Below are positions 10,020 through 18,443 of a stretch of 48,836 nucleotides of DNA, in pieces. The position numbers and the translations under genes are program-made. The notes below the pieces were generated by a model. The model saw only the letters and a list, made by a program, of their open reading frames with translations, was not told the origin of the DNA and made no database searches. Source of the DNA: Gilliamella apis. Its GTDB lineage: Bacteria; Pseudomonadota; Gammaproteobacteria; Enterobacterales; Orbaceae. The first letter of the stretch is position 1; each line of letters opens with the position of its first letter. The stretch lies in NCBI RefSeq assembly GCF_002142155.1, contig NZ_NASD01000019.1, positions 1 to 48,836 on the forward strand, given 5' to 3'.

Positions 10020-10490
10020 ATGAATGTAATTAAAAAAAGCTTTGTTATTGGTATTTGTTTGTTGAGTTTTACTGGTATTGCCGTTGCAAAAGATCTAAAA
10101 CAAAGAAATCTCGCTCAAGAGGAAGAAAATCGTACACTGGTTATCAATTTTTATAATAACTTCTTTAATAAGCATCAAGTGGCTGAGGCAACTAAAACGC
10201 TGGCTGAAGATTATAAACAACATAATCCCTATGTCGCTAATGGTAGGGCACCTGCGATTACGTATTTCGAAGGCTTCTTTAAACAAAATCCACAATCAAG
10301 TAATACTATAATTCGTTCATCAGTAGAAGGCGATATTGTATGGTTACATGTCCATTCTAAAATCAATAATGATGATCTTGGTAAAGCGGTAGTTGATATA
10401 TTCCGAGTTAAAGATGGAAAAATAGTAGAACATTGGGATGTGATCCAAAATGTACCAGAGCAGGCAGAAAATAATAATACGATGTTTTAA
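10020..10490 (+). CDS. Secreted SnoaL/NTF2-like protein
   Basis: A 156-aa protein: a Sec signal peptide (residues 1-23, ending VAVA), then a SnoaL-like NTF2 fold. The family pattern is visible: FYNNFFNKHQ, YKQHNPYVANGR with the usual HNP, then HVHSKI and VDIFRVKDGKIVEHWDVIQ. Members include polyketide cyclases and many uncharacterised small-molecule enzymes or binding proteins. Export to the periplasm is less usual. It is preceded by a good Shine-Dalgarno (TTGGAG) and followed by a strong terminator, so it is a single-gene unit, probably under the divergent HxlR regulator. The reaction is unknown. Confidence 0.8.
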   Translation: MNVIKKSFVIGICLLSFTGIAVAKDLKQRNLAQEEENRTLVINFYNNFFNKHQVAEATKTLAEDYKQHNPYVANGRAPAITYFEGFFKQNPQSSNTIIRSSVEGDIVWLHVHSKINNDDLGKAVVDIFRVKDGKIVEHWDVIQNVPEQAENNNTMF

Positions 10491-10510
10491 TGATTGATTC
10501 GATAACTTAT

Positions 10511-10533
10511 AAGCGCCTTAATGGCGCTTTTTT
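10511..10533 (+). terminator. Intrinsic terminator of the SnoaL-like gene
   Basis: Perfect 7-bp stem AAGCGCC/GGCGCTT with loop TTAAT, followed by a T run ending at 10533. Confidence 0.9.
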
Positions 10534-10625
10534 ATATTCAATTGAATTAAATTAATAGTCATCACCTTAATTGTTATTAATCTAGATATTTTATGCTAAT
10601 CAATGTTATTGAAATTAGCTTTTAT

Positions 10626-10654
10626 AAAGCCCTTATAAAGAAGGGCTTTGTTTT
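10626..10654. terminator. Stem-loop, probable terminator between convergent units
   Basis: Perfect 9-bp stem AAAGCCCTT/AAGGGCTTT with a 6-nt loop, then GTTTTA on the plus strand. It begins 16 bp past the stop of the minus-strand gene at 10665. The trailing T run is better on the plus strand, so it may serve mainly as a backup for 10511-10533. Confidence 0.5.
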
Positions 10655-10664
10655 ATATGTTTTA

Positions 10665-11243
10665 TTATTCGTTAAGATAATTTTCAATAAAATCGAATTT
10701 ACGAGCTACATAAATCATATCTTGAAATTGTTGTTGTGCTGGTTGGTCCGTTTTTTCGATCCATGCCTTAACTATAGGGTTATCTTTAAACGTTGGGTCA
10801 GATGCGTAGGCATATAAATAGGTTTCAATGACCTTAATTTCAGTAAATTTTAAATCAACTAAATAATGATAAGCCGCCAATAATCGCTGAAATAATTGAG
10901 TTGAGTTTTCATTAGGTAATGAAATATGCTCACTTTGTATATTGGTAATTAATTCATCGATATAACTATTCGCATCAACATGATAAATTGTTCTATTTAA
11001 AAATAGTGCTTCGGCTAATTTATCAGCGGCATCTTGAGTTATTTTTGCCTTTTGTTCTGCCGTTAATCTTGAGTTGCTTTTAATTGTTTGCGGCCCATTT
11101 TTAATCGCTTTCTTGGCTTCAATTTCACTTCGTGATGGATTGACATCAGGGTCATATTTTATTACAGCTATAATCGCCGCTGTGTTAACTAGAATTTTAG
11201 TTGCATCTAACAAAGTAGATTTATTGTTTATCATTTCAACCAT
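10665..11243 (-). CDS. Hypothetical helical protein, second gene of an immunity-like pair
   Basis: A 192-aa protein from ATG 11243, which has GAGA 6 bp upstream; an in-frame TTG at 11255 is less likely. It is mostly alpha-helical and polar, with one moderately hydrophobic stretch (LVNTAAIIAVI, residues 15-25) that is too short and N-terminal to be a sure membrane segment. No cysteine and no known motif were seen, and I do not recognise the family. It follows the gene at 11278-12021 after 34 bp on the same strand, so the two are probably co-transcribed. Effector-linked or immunity function is only inferred from the neighbour. Confidence 0.5.
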   Translation of the reverse strand: MVEMINNKSTLLDATKILVNTAAIIAVIKYDPDVNPSRSEIEAKKAIKNGPQTIKSNSRLTAEQKAKITQDAADKLAEALFLNRTIYHVDANSYIDELITNIQSEHISLPNENSTQLFQRLLAAYHYLVDLKFTEIKVIETYLYAYASDPTFKDNPIVKAWIEKTDQPAQQQFQDMIYVARKFDFIENYLNE

Positions 11244-11277
11244 TTTAATTCTCAAATTTTTATATTAATGTTATAGA

Positions 11278-12021
11278 TTATAAATCGTTTTTCATAGGTA
11301 AAAGATCTGCTTCACGCAATTTCAATTCCACATTATTCATAGTTTTAATATCATTAATATTTTTTTGTATATTAGGAAAATGATCAAATAAAACAATGAC
11401 AGTACCAACATGCTTATTCTCTTTTATAATTGGTATTAATTGATAAACTTCTGGATAATCTTTATGTTGTAATGGACTAGGTATGTAAGCCATTAAAGAT
11501 AAGTTTATACGTGGCGGAAAGATATAAATTGAACTAGGAATTTCTCTACTATTCATAGTAATAAAGTTATGGCTAAATTTTTGTGCTAATCCAGTTATAA
11601 ACGATGCCATTTTATCAATAATTTGTTTACTTTCAGGTAAATCAAAAGAAAAACCAACGGAAGATTTACCCGCCTGAAAACCTCCGATAGCTTTGTATCC
11701 GGAATAGAACATCAGATTACAATTAGATAATTTTTGACTATCGGCAAAACATAATAAAACACTGCCTCTTGTGTCGATTTGTTTACAAGCACGTGATAGT
11801 TTTTTTAATCCATATTCGGTAAATCCTTCAGGACTATAAATTAAAGCTTTAGGCTTACCTTTGGCTGTACTTCGAGTTGGATACCAGTGGGCATTGTCAT
11901 CTATACAGTGTTGATAAATATTTAATATGTCATGTAGTTGTTGATTAAGATCGGTAAATACAATTTGCTGCTTTCTGGGAAGATGAATCTTAATATCAAA
12001 TTGCGTCATGTTTATTTCCAT
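11278..12021 (-). CDS. Hypothetical protein, weakly Imm52-like
   Basis: A soluble protein of 247 aa (ATG 12021; MTQFD at 12009 is an alternative start). The N-terminal plan of a beta strand (KIHLPR), a helix and then the pair HWYPTRSTAKGKPKALIY, with a central GG-containing strand (GGFQAGKSSVGFSFDLPE), reminds me of Imm52-type polymorphic-toxin immunity proteins, but the resemblance is from memory and weak. It has no signal peptide, so it would act in the cytoplasm. It is first of a two-gene minus-strand unit, with no toxin or secretion gene in this window, so if it is an immunity gene it is an orphan. Other functions remain possible. Confidence 0.45.
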   Translation of the reverse strand: MEINMTQFDIKIHLPRKQQIVFTDLNQQLHDILNIYQHCIDDNAHWYPTRSTAKGKPKALIYSPEGFTEYGLKKLSRACKQIDTRGSVLLCFADSQKLSNCNLMFYSGYKAIGGFQAGKSSVGFSFDLPESKQIIDKMASFITGLAQKFSHNFITMNSREIPSSIYIFPPRINLSLMAYIPSPLQHKDYPEVYQLIPIIKENKHVGTVIVLFDHFPNIQKNINDIKTMNNVELKLREADLLPMKNDL

Positions 12022-12525
12022 GTAAACATCCTTATTTTTTATCTTTCATTTTTACAAATTAATCATAACATTATTTATCTTTAAAAATGAAAGTAGTTTT
12101 ACTTATTATTTTTTAATTTAAATAAGCAAAAATTTAACGATTAAAAAGATTTAACTAGACTATTTAGTCTGTTTCTAATTGCGTTTGTAGTAGTCAATAT
12201 TGATATTGCTAGCTTACTTTTAAATCTTCTATAAATAATATTTAACTTTTAAAATGAAAATATATTTTTATATTTTTGCTTTTATTTTGAAAATTTGAGA
12301 GCTTCGTCACAATAAAATTTGTTTCAAAAACTATACTAATAATACGTAGCGTAAAGTTACGAATATTGCAGTAAATAGAGAAAAATTATGGTTTCAAATC
12401 TTTTTAAGAATATTTTTCTTTGTATTGTATTTTGATAGTTGCATGATGATAAAGAATAAAAGATTGGATGATTTATTCTTTCCTATAAGGTTAATTATCA
12501 TGCTTAAAATTAAGGAGCTCTTTCT
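12022..12525. promoter_or_regulatory. Long divergent leader before the sugar operon
   Basis: 504 bases without a convincing gene. It holds a short inverted repeat CGTAA-AG-TTACG at 12350-12361. Further on lies a two-part inverted repeat: AAAGAATAAA at 12451-12460 pairs with TTTATTCTTT at 12472-12481, inside an outer pairing of GCATGAT (12441-12447) with ATCATGC (12497-12503). The structure ends 22 bp before the binding-protein start codon and just before the Shine-Dalgarno AAGGAG. A possible 15-codon ORF (ATG 12388, stop near 12435) is not assigned. Confidence 0.45.
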
Positions 12526-13413
12526 ATGAAAAAAATATCTAAACTCTTTTTTGTGTGTTTTCTATTTTTTTTCACTTTCGGCGCACATGCTAAGCAATAT
12601 CATATAGGTGTTTCATTATTAACCCAACAACATCCTTTTTATATCTCATTAGCAGATGCTATAAAACAAAAAGCTCAACAGGAAAATGTTGATTTATCAC
12701 TATCCATCGCTAGCCAAGATCTTAATAAACAAATTTCAGACATTGAAGATTTTATTATTAAAAAAGTGGATTTAATTATTTTATCACCGGTTGATTCAAA
12801 AGGTGTACAAGCTGCGATTATGAAAGCTGAAAAGGCGAATATTCCAGTTATTACTGTTGATGTTCCAGCCATTGGCGTCAAAGTAGTTAGTCATATTGCG
12901 ACCAACAATTATGCTGGTGGTGTTACTGCCGGTGAGTTAATGGGGAAATTATTAAACGGTAAAGGAACGGTTGGTGTTATTGATTATCCTATGGTGCAAT
13001 CGGTTGTTGATCGTGTTGATGGATTTAAAGAAGGATTGTCTAAAACTCCAGACGTCAAGATAGTGTCTATTCAAACAGGAATTACTCGTGCAGAAGCGCT
13101 TGTTGTTGCACAAAATATGTTACAAGCATACCCAGACTTAAATGGAATTTTTGGTTTTGGTGATGATGCTGCATTATCAGCGGTTATCGCGGCGAAATCT
13201 GTTAAAAATAATGATATAAAAATCATTGGTTTTGATGGCATGGATGAAGCAAGAAAAGCTGTAGATAAAGAAAAGACATTCGTAGCTGTAATTCAACAAT
13301 ATCCAAATAAATTAGGTGAAATCGCTGTAGCTACTGCAATTGACTATTTAAATGGTAAAAAAGTCGATGAAGTAATCCCAGTCACCCCTGGTGTATACAC
13401 AGGAAAAGAATAA
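12526..13413 (+). CDS. Periplasmic sugar-binding protein (RbsB family)
   Basis: A 295-aa solute-binding protein of the ribose/galactose (Peripla_BP_4) type. It has a signal peptide (residues 1-22, ending AHA) and then the alternating Rossmann-like halves with QKAQQENVDLSLSIASQD, LIILSPVDSKGVQAA, IPVITVDVP and IIGFDGMDEARKAV, all typical of RbsB relatives. It is the first gene of a four-gene operon with ATPase, permease and kinase, and has a strong AAGGAG ribosome site. It should capture a pentose or hexose in the periplasm. The adjoining kinase resembles tagatose kinase, so a ketohexose or a polyol is plausible, but ligand identity cannot be read from sequence. Confidence 0.9.
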   Translation: MKKISKLFFVCFLFFFTFGAHAKQYHIGVSLLTQQHPFYISLADAIKQKAQQENVDLSLSIASQDLNKQISDIEDFIIKKVDLIILSPVDSKGVQAAIMKAEKANIPVITVDVPAIGVKVVSHIATNNYAGGVTAGELMGKLLNGKGTVGVIDYPMVQSVVDRVDGFKEGLSKTPDVKIVSIQTGITRAEALVVAQNMLQAYPDLNGIFGFGDDAALSAVIAAKSVKNNDIKIIGFDGMDEARKAVDKEKTFVAVIQQYPNKLGEIAVATAIDYLNGKKVDEVIPVTPGVYTGKE

Positions 13414-13464
13414 TTCATAATAAGGGATAGGGTAATATCTATCCCTTCCACAAGGAATCAACTA

Positions 13465-14958
13465 ATGAATAATATCATTTTATCTGTGGATTCTATTGCC
13501 AAAAATTTTGGTCCGATTCAAGCTTTGAAAAATGTTAGTTTAGATATCTACCAAGGTAGAGTTCATACGCTATTGGGCGAAAATGGCGCAGGAAAATCTA
13601 CATTAATGAAAATTCTCGCCGGAATTTATCCGCCAAGTAGTGGAACAATTACCTATCAAGGCAATGTTATTACTATAAAGAATCCAACAGAATCAAGAAA
13701 GATAGGGATTGCTATTGTTTTCCAAGAATTGAGTTTAAGTAATAACCTAACGATTGCTCAGAATATTTATGCCAATAATGAACCAAATAAATACGGCATT
13801 ATCTCTGATAATCAAATGATTAAAAATTGTAATGCATTATTTGCTGAGTATGGAATTAAGTTAAATCCAGCACAAATTGTTGGGACCATGTCTATGGCGC
13901 AACGGCAATTGGTTGAAATAGCTAAAGCACTTAGTTATGACGCAAAAGTATTAATCATGGATGAACCGACTTCATCATTAAGTGATAATGAAGCAGAACT
14001 ACTCTTCAATATAATAGAGAAGCTTAAACAGAAAGGTGTTGCAATTATATATATTTCGCACCGGATGGATGAGATCATGCGTATCTCTGATGATATTTCT
14101 GTTATGCGTGATGGTGAGTATATTGCCACCCATCAAAAAAACGAAACCACCATCGATGAGTTGATTGCTGAAATGGTTGGCCGTGAAGTACAAAATATTT
14201 ATCCACCAAAATTACCACATCAAATTCAGGATGATCCACCTTTATTAGAAGTTAGAAACTTAGATCATTCTAGAGAATTCAAAAATATTAGCTTTAAGGT
14301 GCATTCTGGTGAAGTAGTTGGCTTTTTTGGTTTAGTTGGTGCCGGTAGGTCAGAAGTGATGAAAGCGTTGTTTGGGGTAACTAAATACCAAGGTGAGATT
14401 TTTATTTCAGGTAAAAAAGTCCATATTAATTCACCAACTCAAGCCATTGAACATGGCCTTGCTTTCGTTACCGAAAATCGTAAAGAAGAAGGCTTGGTTT
14501 TGATGCATGATGTTCATTCAAATATTAATCATATTGCCTTTCAATATGAGCCATCTTTTATCATCAATAATAGAAAAGAATTATTAAATTCGACTAAATA
14601 TATAAAAAAGATGGCTATCAAAACCAATAATCCATTCCAAGTAACCGGTAGTTTAAGTGGTGGTAACCAACAAAAAATCGTTATTGCCAAATGGTTAGTG
14701 AAGCCACCTAAAATTTTGATTTTAGACGAACCAACTCGGGGAATAGATATTGGTGCCAAATTGGAAATTTATAAATTAATAAGAGAACTATCATCAAAAG
14801 GTACTGCAATCATTATGATCTCATCAGAACTACCCGAGGTGATGTCTATCAGTGATCGTCTATTTGTTATGCGTAATAAAAAAATTGTAAAGGAATTTAA
14901 TACTGAAGGGTTAACTCAACCAGAAGTAATGAATATAGCAACAGGAGCATCTGCATGA
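13465..14958 (+). CDS. Sugar ABC transporter ATPase, two-domain (RbsA/MglA type)
   Basis: A 497-aa fusion of two ATPase domains. Domain 1 carries Walker A GENGAGKSTL and Walker B VLIMDEPTSSL; its signature is the atypical MSMAQRQ seen in RbsA/XylG relatives. Domain 2 has the family's degenerate Walker A (GLVGAGRSE), an intact signature LSGGNQQK and [16 protein letters not shown]. This asymmetry is normal for carbohydrate uptake ATPases of this class. It lies 51 bp after the binding protein and overlaps the permease by 4 nt, so it is translationally coupled to it. Confidence 0.93.
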   Translation: MNNIILSVDSIAKNFGPIQALKNVSLDIYQGRVHTLLGENGAGKSTLMKILAGIYPPSSGTITYQGNVITIKNPTESRKIGIAIVFQELSLSNNLTIAQNIYANNEPNKYGIISDNQMIKNCNALFAEYGIKLNPAQIVGTMSMAQRQLVEIAKALSYDAKVLIMDEPTSSLSDNEAELLFNIIEKLKQKGVAIIYISHRMDEIMRISDDISVMRDGEYIATHQKNETTIDELIAEMVGREVQNIYPPKLPHQIQDDPPLLEVRNLDHSREFKNISFKVHSGEVVGFFGLVGAGRSEVMKALFGVTKYQGEIFISGKKVHINSPTQAIEHGLAFVTENRKEEGLVLMHDVHSNINHIAFQYEPSFIINNRKELLNSTKYIKKMAIKTNNPFQVTGSLSGGNQQKIVIAKWLVKPPKILILDEPTRGIDIGAKLEIYKLIRELSSKGTAIIMISSELPEVMSISDRLFVMRNKKIVKEFNTEGLTQPEVMNIATGASA

Positions 14959-15938
14959 ATACTAAAGAAAATACCTCGATGAATAATAGTAATTTTAAAG
15001 AATCTTTTTTTAAAGTATTCCGTCAATATGGGGGAATTGTTATCGGGCTAATTGCTTTATTCATTCTGTTTTCATTTATGAATAGTAACTTTTTAACGAG
15101 TACCAACATTATGAATATCGTCTTGCAAGTATCAATTATTGCGATTACTGCATTTGGTATGACATATGTATTGTTACTTGGTGATATCGATTTATCAGTT
15201 GGTTCAACTATAGCGTTAACAGGTACATTAGCGGCACTTGCTTTACTTTGGGGATTACCATTTTATCTTGCTATATCTATAGCCTTGCTACTTTCAATTG
15301 CTGTTGGTTTTATAAATGGTAGTTTAACGGCTCTTGCTGGTATTCCTTCGTTTATTGTTACTGTGGCAACCATGGGAATTTTCCGCGGAATTGCTTATAT
15401 CATTACCGATGGTAAACCCGAGATGATTATGGATGATGTATTTCTTGAATTAGGTAATGGTGATATTTTTTCAATACCTAATCCAATATGGGTGCTATTA
15501 ATATTATTATTAGTCAATCATTTTATCTTATCTAAAACAACATTTGGTCGAAAAATTTATATTACTGGTGGCAACAAAGAAGCTGCCGTTTATTCAGGAA
15601 TTAATGTTAAAAAATTAAAAATACAAGTATTCATGATAACTGCATTAATGGCAGGGATCAGTGGGTTATTGTTAGCATCAAGACTCTATTCAGGTCAACC
15701 AAGTACCGCGCAAGGATATGAATTAGATGCTATTGCTTCAGCTGTTTTAGGTGGAACAAGCTTAAATGGCGGTCACGGCACAATTATTGGAACAATGATA
15801 GGCGCTCTAATCATCGGTGTTATTAATAACGGCATGAACTTGATGAACATTCCTTATTTTTATCAACTAGTTGTTAAAGGATTAGTCATTCTATTAGCTG
15901 TATATATTGATGTTCGTAATAAGAAAAATAGAGTTTAA
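14955..15938 (+). CDS. Sugar ABC transporter permease (RbsC type)
   Basis: A 327-aa BPD_transp_2 family permease with about ten hydrophobic segments. Family landmarks are present: GDIDLSVGSTIALTG, GIPSFIVTVATMGIFRGIAYI, GGNKEAAVYSGINVKK and VLGGTSLNGGHGTIIGTMIGALI. ATG 14955 overlaps the ATPase stop (ATGA); internal ATG 14979 is an alternative. It would form a homodimeric channel with the double ATPase and the RbsB-like protein for high-affinity sugar import. The kinase follows after 16 bp. Confidence 0.92.
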   Translation: MNTKENTSMNNSNFKESFFKVFRQYGGIVIGLIALFILFSFMNSNFLTSTNIMNIVLQVSIIAITAFGMTYVLLLGDIDLSVGSTIALTGTLAALALLWGLPFYLAISIALLLSIAVGFINGSLTALAGIPSFIVTVATMGIFRGIAYIITDGKPEMIMDDVFLELGNGDIFSIPNPIWVLLILLLVNHFILSKTTFGRKIYITGGNKEAAVYSGINVKKLKIQVFMITALMAGISGLLLASRLYSGQPSTAQGYELDAIASAVLGGTSLNGGHGTIIGTMIGALIIGVINNGMNLMNIPYFYQLVVKGLVILLAVYIDVRNKKNRV

Positions 15939-15954
15939 GTGGAGTTGAATTAAT

Positions 15955-16887
15955 ATGAAAAAAGTATTTACACTAGGTGAAATTGTTGTCGAAATTATGG
16001 CTAACCAAAAAGGGCAATTATTTACTCATGATGGACTATGGAAGGGCCCATTTGCCAGTGGTGCTCCAGCAATTTTTATCGATCAAGTGGCGAAATTAGA
16101 TGAACCAGCAGCGATGATAAGTTGTGTTGGTAATGATGGCTTTGGTGAGTTAAATATAAAAAAACTGGCTGATGATGGTGTTGATATCTCTCATATTAAA
16201 GTTATGGATGACCAAACTACCGGAAGCGCATTTGTAACTTATCATGAGGATGGTAGTCGGGATTTTATTTTTAATATAAAAAATGCTGCTTGTGCTCTGA
16301 TTAATGAAGACATGGTTAGTCAAAAAATTTTACAAGATTGTGATCATCTTCATATAATGGGATCTTCATTGTTTTCTAAACAAATTCTTGATACCGCTAA
16401 AAAAGCTATAGCAATAGTTAAACAAAATAAGGGTATTATTTCCTTTGATCCTAATATCCGCAAGGAAATGTTAAATCTGCCTGGCGTGAAAGATGCGCTG
16501 TTAGCAATATTACAACAAACCGATATTTACCTACCAAGTGAAAGTGAAGTCACATTATTAGCCGATACGGATAATGAGAAACAAGCAATCGATTATTTTT
16601 TAAATAATGGTATATCGTCTATTGTTATAAAAAAAGGTGATAAGGGAGCGAGTTATTATTCAGCAAGTGAATCTTTTGATGTGCAACCTCATTTAGTTAC
16701 CGAAATAGATCCGACTGGAGCCGGGGATTGCTTTGGTGGCGCATATGTTGCTTTAATTCATAAAGGTTTTACAGCCAAAAAAGCCTTAACTTATGCTAAT
16801 GCTTGCGGTGCATTGGCGGTGACAAAACAAGGACCAATGCAAGGTACGTCAACATTAGAGCAGCTTGAAAAATTCCTACAAAAATAG
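15955..16887 (+). CDS. PfkB-family sugar kinase, tagatose-kinase-like
   Basis: A 310-aa ribokinase/PfkB-family kinase that should phosphorylate the imported sugar. The second PfkB signature DPTGAGDCFGGA, with the catalytic Asp, is near residue 252. The N-terminal block GEIVVEIMAN...GPFASGAPAIFIDQVA is, as I recall, close to proteins annotated as tagatose kinase in enterobacteria, rather than ribokinase or 2-keto-3-deoxygluconate kinase; this is recall, not a search. It is last in the operon and followed by a terminator. No aldolase or isomerase is encoded nearby, so the phosphorylated product must enter metabolism through enzymes elsewhere. Confidence 0.85.
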   Translation: MKKVFTLGEIVVEIMANQKGQLFTHDGLWKGPFASGAPAIFIDQVAKLDEPAAMISCVGNDGFGELNIKKLADDGVDISHIKVMDDQTTGSAFVTYHEDGSRDFIFNIKNAACALINEDMVSQKILQDCDHLHIMGSSLFSKQILDTAKKAIAIVKQNKGIISFDPNIRKEMLNLPGVKDALLAILQQTDIYLPSESEVTLLADTDNEKQAIDYFLNNGISSIVIKKGDKGASYYSASESFDVQPHLVTEIDPTGAGDCFGGAYVALIHKGFTAKKALTYANACGALAVTKQGPMQGTSTLEQLEKFLQK

Positions 16888-16905
16888 TTTATTTCAATCA
16901 TGATT

Positions 16906-16928
16906 AAGCCCCTAATAAGGGGCTTTTT
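16906..16928 (+). terminator. Intrinsic terminator of the sugar operon
   Basis: Perfect 7-bp stem AAGCCCC/GGGGCTT with loop TAATAA and a T run, 18 bp after the kinase stop codon. Confidence 0.92.
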
Positions 16929-17312
16929 AATTAACTTTTCAATAGAAAACAGTATATTATATTAATAATAATCAATAATTTTTATATATTGTTTTACGCC
17001 TTCAGCAATCAATAATATTGAAAGTAGCTACCAAAATTTCTGTTTATTTGAGTGACGTTGTCACTAATTTTAGGGCAAATCTTAACTAAAATTAGCTTAC
17101 AATATCAAATAAAAAAATCTAACTAAATAATAGTTGATATCAAAGTATTCAAGGTATTACTGTTTCTAAGAAAATCAACAATAAACTCCTTGTATTAATG
17201 ATATTTTTAGTAAATATATTATTGAAATAAATTACTTAACTACTAATAACGCTCAGCTAGTCAAATAAGCATGACTGATATCATATTTAGTTGCAGGAAT
17301 TCTAAATTAATT
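16929..17312. other. Gene-free spacer with two adjacent inverted repeats
   Basis: About 380 bases between the sugar operon and the convergent DeoR gene without an ORF. It contains the palindrome AGTGACGTTGTCACT (17051-17065). A 10-bp inverted repeat immediately follows: CTAATTTTAG (17064-17073) pairs with CTAAAATTAG (17086-17095) across a 12-nt loop. Neither is followed by a T run. Confidence 0.45.
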
Positions 17313-18134
17313 TTAGTTTTTCATTGAGTTTTGATAGATAACGCTATCTTTATTGACACTAGATTGTTTAAATGAACAATTAGTTATCTGCTGATGATAT
17401 TCTGCCATTGTTGAGTTAGAAAGAATGATGACATCAATTTGTTGAAGTGGAGCGAATCCAAAAGTATCATTTTCTTCAATTCGACTTGGTAGAAGTGCGA
17501 TGCGACAATGAGCGTTGTTTAATAATAATTGATATCCTTCCATCAATTGACCATTAGATATAGCAATTTCATCATCGATGTTGATTGCCTCTATTTCAAA
17601 TATAACAGTAGTTAATTCATATTTAGTTAAGATCGTTTGCACATCTTTTTTATCAAAGTTGGTATATTTTTGGTTAAATACTCCTCCAATTAATACTATT
17701 TCTCCTTGAATATAATCTTTTGCTAACATAGCAAAACTTAAATCATTTACAAGCAATGTGAGATTTTTCTTATTATATAAATATGGTATGAGTTTACTGG
17801 TTATCCTACCATTTAATAAACATACTGTATCACCATCATTAATGAATGATAAACATCGCATAATCAAACTAATATCTGAGTAAGAGTTATTGGCTTCATT
17901 GTTTGAGTCGAGATGAGATTTATCAAAATTGTCTTTTGGCTGTAAATATATAGCTCCGCCGAAGGATCGTTTAAGATAACCTTGTTGTTCTAAATAATTT
18001 AAATCTTGTCGTATTGTGACACCCGATACATTTAATAATTCAGATAATTCATCAACTTTAACTTCACCTTGTTTTCTAACTATTTCGGCAATATCTAATC
18101 GTCTTTTTAACAGTGAAGTATTTACTTTAGCCAA
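17313..18134 (-). CDS. DeoR-family sugar-operon repressor
   Basis: A 273-aa DeoR-type regulator. The N-terminal helix-turn-helix is clear (RLDIAEIVRKQGEVKVDELSELLNVS, then TIRQDLNYLEQQGYLKRSFGGA, residues 10-60). The rest is the sugar-phosphate-sensing DeoRC domain, which here is diverged and lacks the strict DxxF/G signatures I would expect. It is convergent with and adjacent to the sugar operon, so local repression relieved by a phosphorylated sugar is the likely role. Its own promoter lies in the 18135-18443 spacer, which carries a 14-bp palindrome, though that site is closer to the next gene. Confidence 0.85.
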   Translation of the reverse strand: MAKVNTSLLKRRLDIAEIVRKQGEVKVDELSELLNVSGVTIRQDLNYLEQQGYLKRSFGGAIYLQPKDNFDKSHLDSNNEANNSYSDISLIMRCLSFINDGDTVCLLNGRITSKLIPYLYNKKNLTLLVNDLSFAMLAKDYIQGEIVLIGGVFNQKYTNFDKKDVQTILTKYELTTVIFEIEAINIDDEIAISNGQLMEGYQLLLNNAHCRIALLPSRIEENDTFGFAPLQQIDVIILSNSTMAEYHQQITNCSFKQSSVNKDSVIYQNSMKN

Positions 18135-18404
18135 TTTATTTACCTCTTTAAAAAATTATGTATTAATAATTTCTGCAAAAGCAGATGATGAAATACTTTT
18201 TCTAATAAAACTTAAATTTATGATCTTTTGCTCATTACTAAATCAGCGATAATCCTTATTGTTAGCATTATAATGAATTGTTTATAATGATGTTTCTATA
18301 AAATAATATAAAACAGATTATCTTACTTATATTACTTATATTATTATGATATTAAATATATACTTAGCTTTATTATCTGCCTTATTCTTTTTTTATAAAT
18401 GTTG

Positions 18405-18418
18405 AACTAACGTTAGTT
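18405..18418. promoter_or_regulatory. 14-bp perfect palindrome in a divergent promoter region
   Basis: AACTAACGTTAGTT is a perfect palindrome 25 bp before the start of the gene at 18444, in the 309-bp spacer divergent from the DeoR gene. The position suggests an operator; the protein that binds it is unknown. The rest of the spacer (18135-18404) is AT-rich and shows nothing else I can name. Confidence 0.5.
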
Positions 18419-18443
18419 AGGGGCAAATAAAAGTAGCTGCTTT

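Noticed and set aside
10593-10817. 74-codon plus-strand ORF
   Set aside because: It runs through a terminator stem and antisense to the gene at 10665, with no coding signal.
12300-12320. Possible CRP site before the sugar operon (TTTGAGAGCTTCGTCACA)
   Set aside because: One half resembles TCACA, but the half-site spacing is 8 instead of 6 and the left half is poor.
12388-12435. 15-codon leader ORF (MVSNLFKNIFLCIVF) before the sugar operon
   Set aside because: Only a weak GAGA precedes it and nothing links it to regulation, so it is left as a note in the leader entry.
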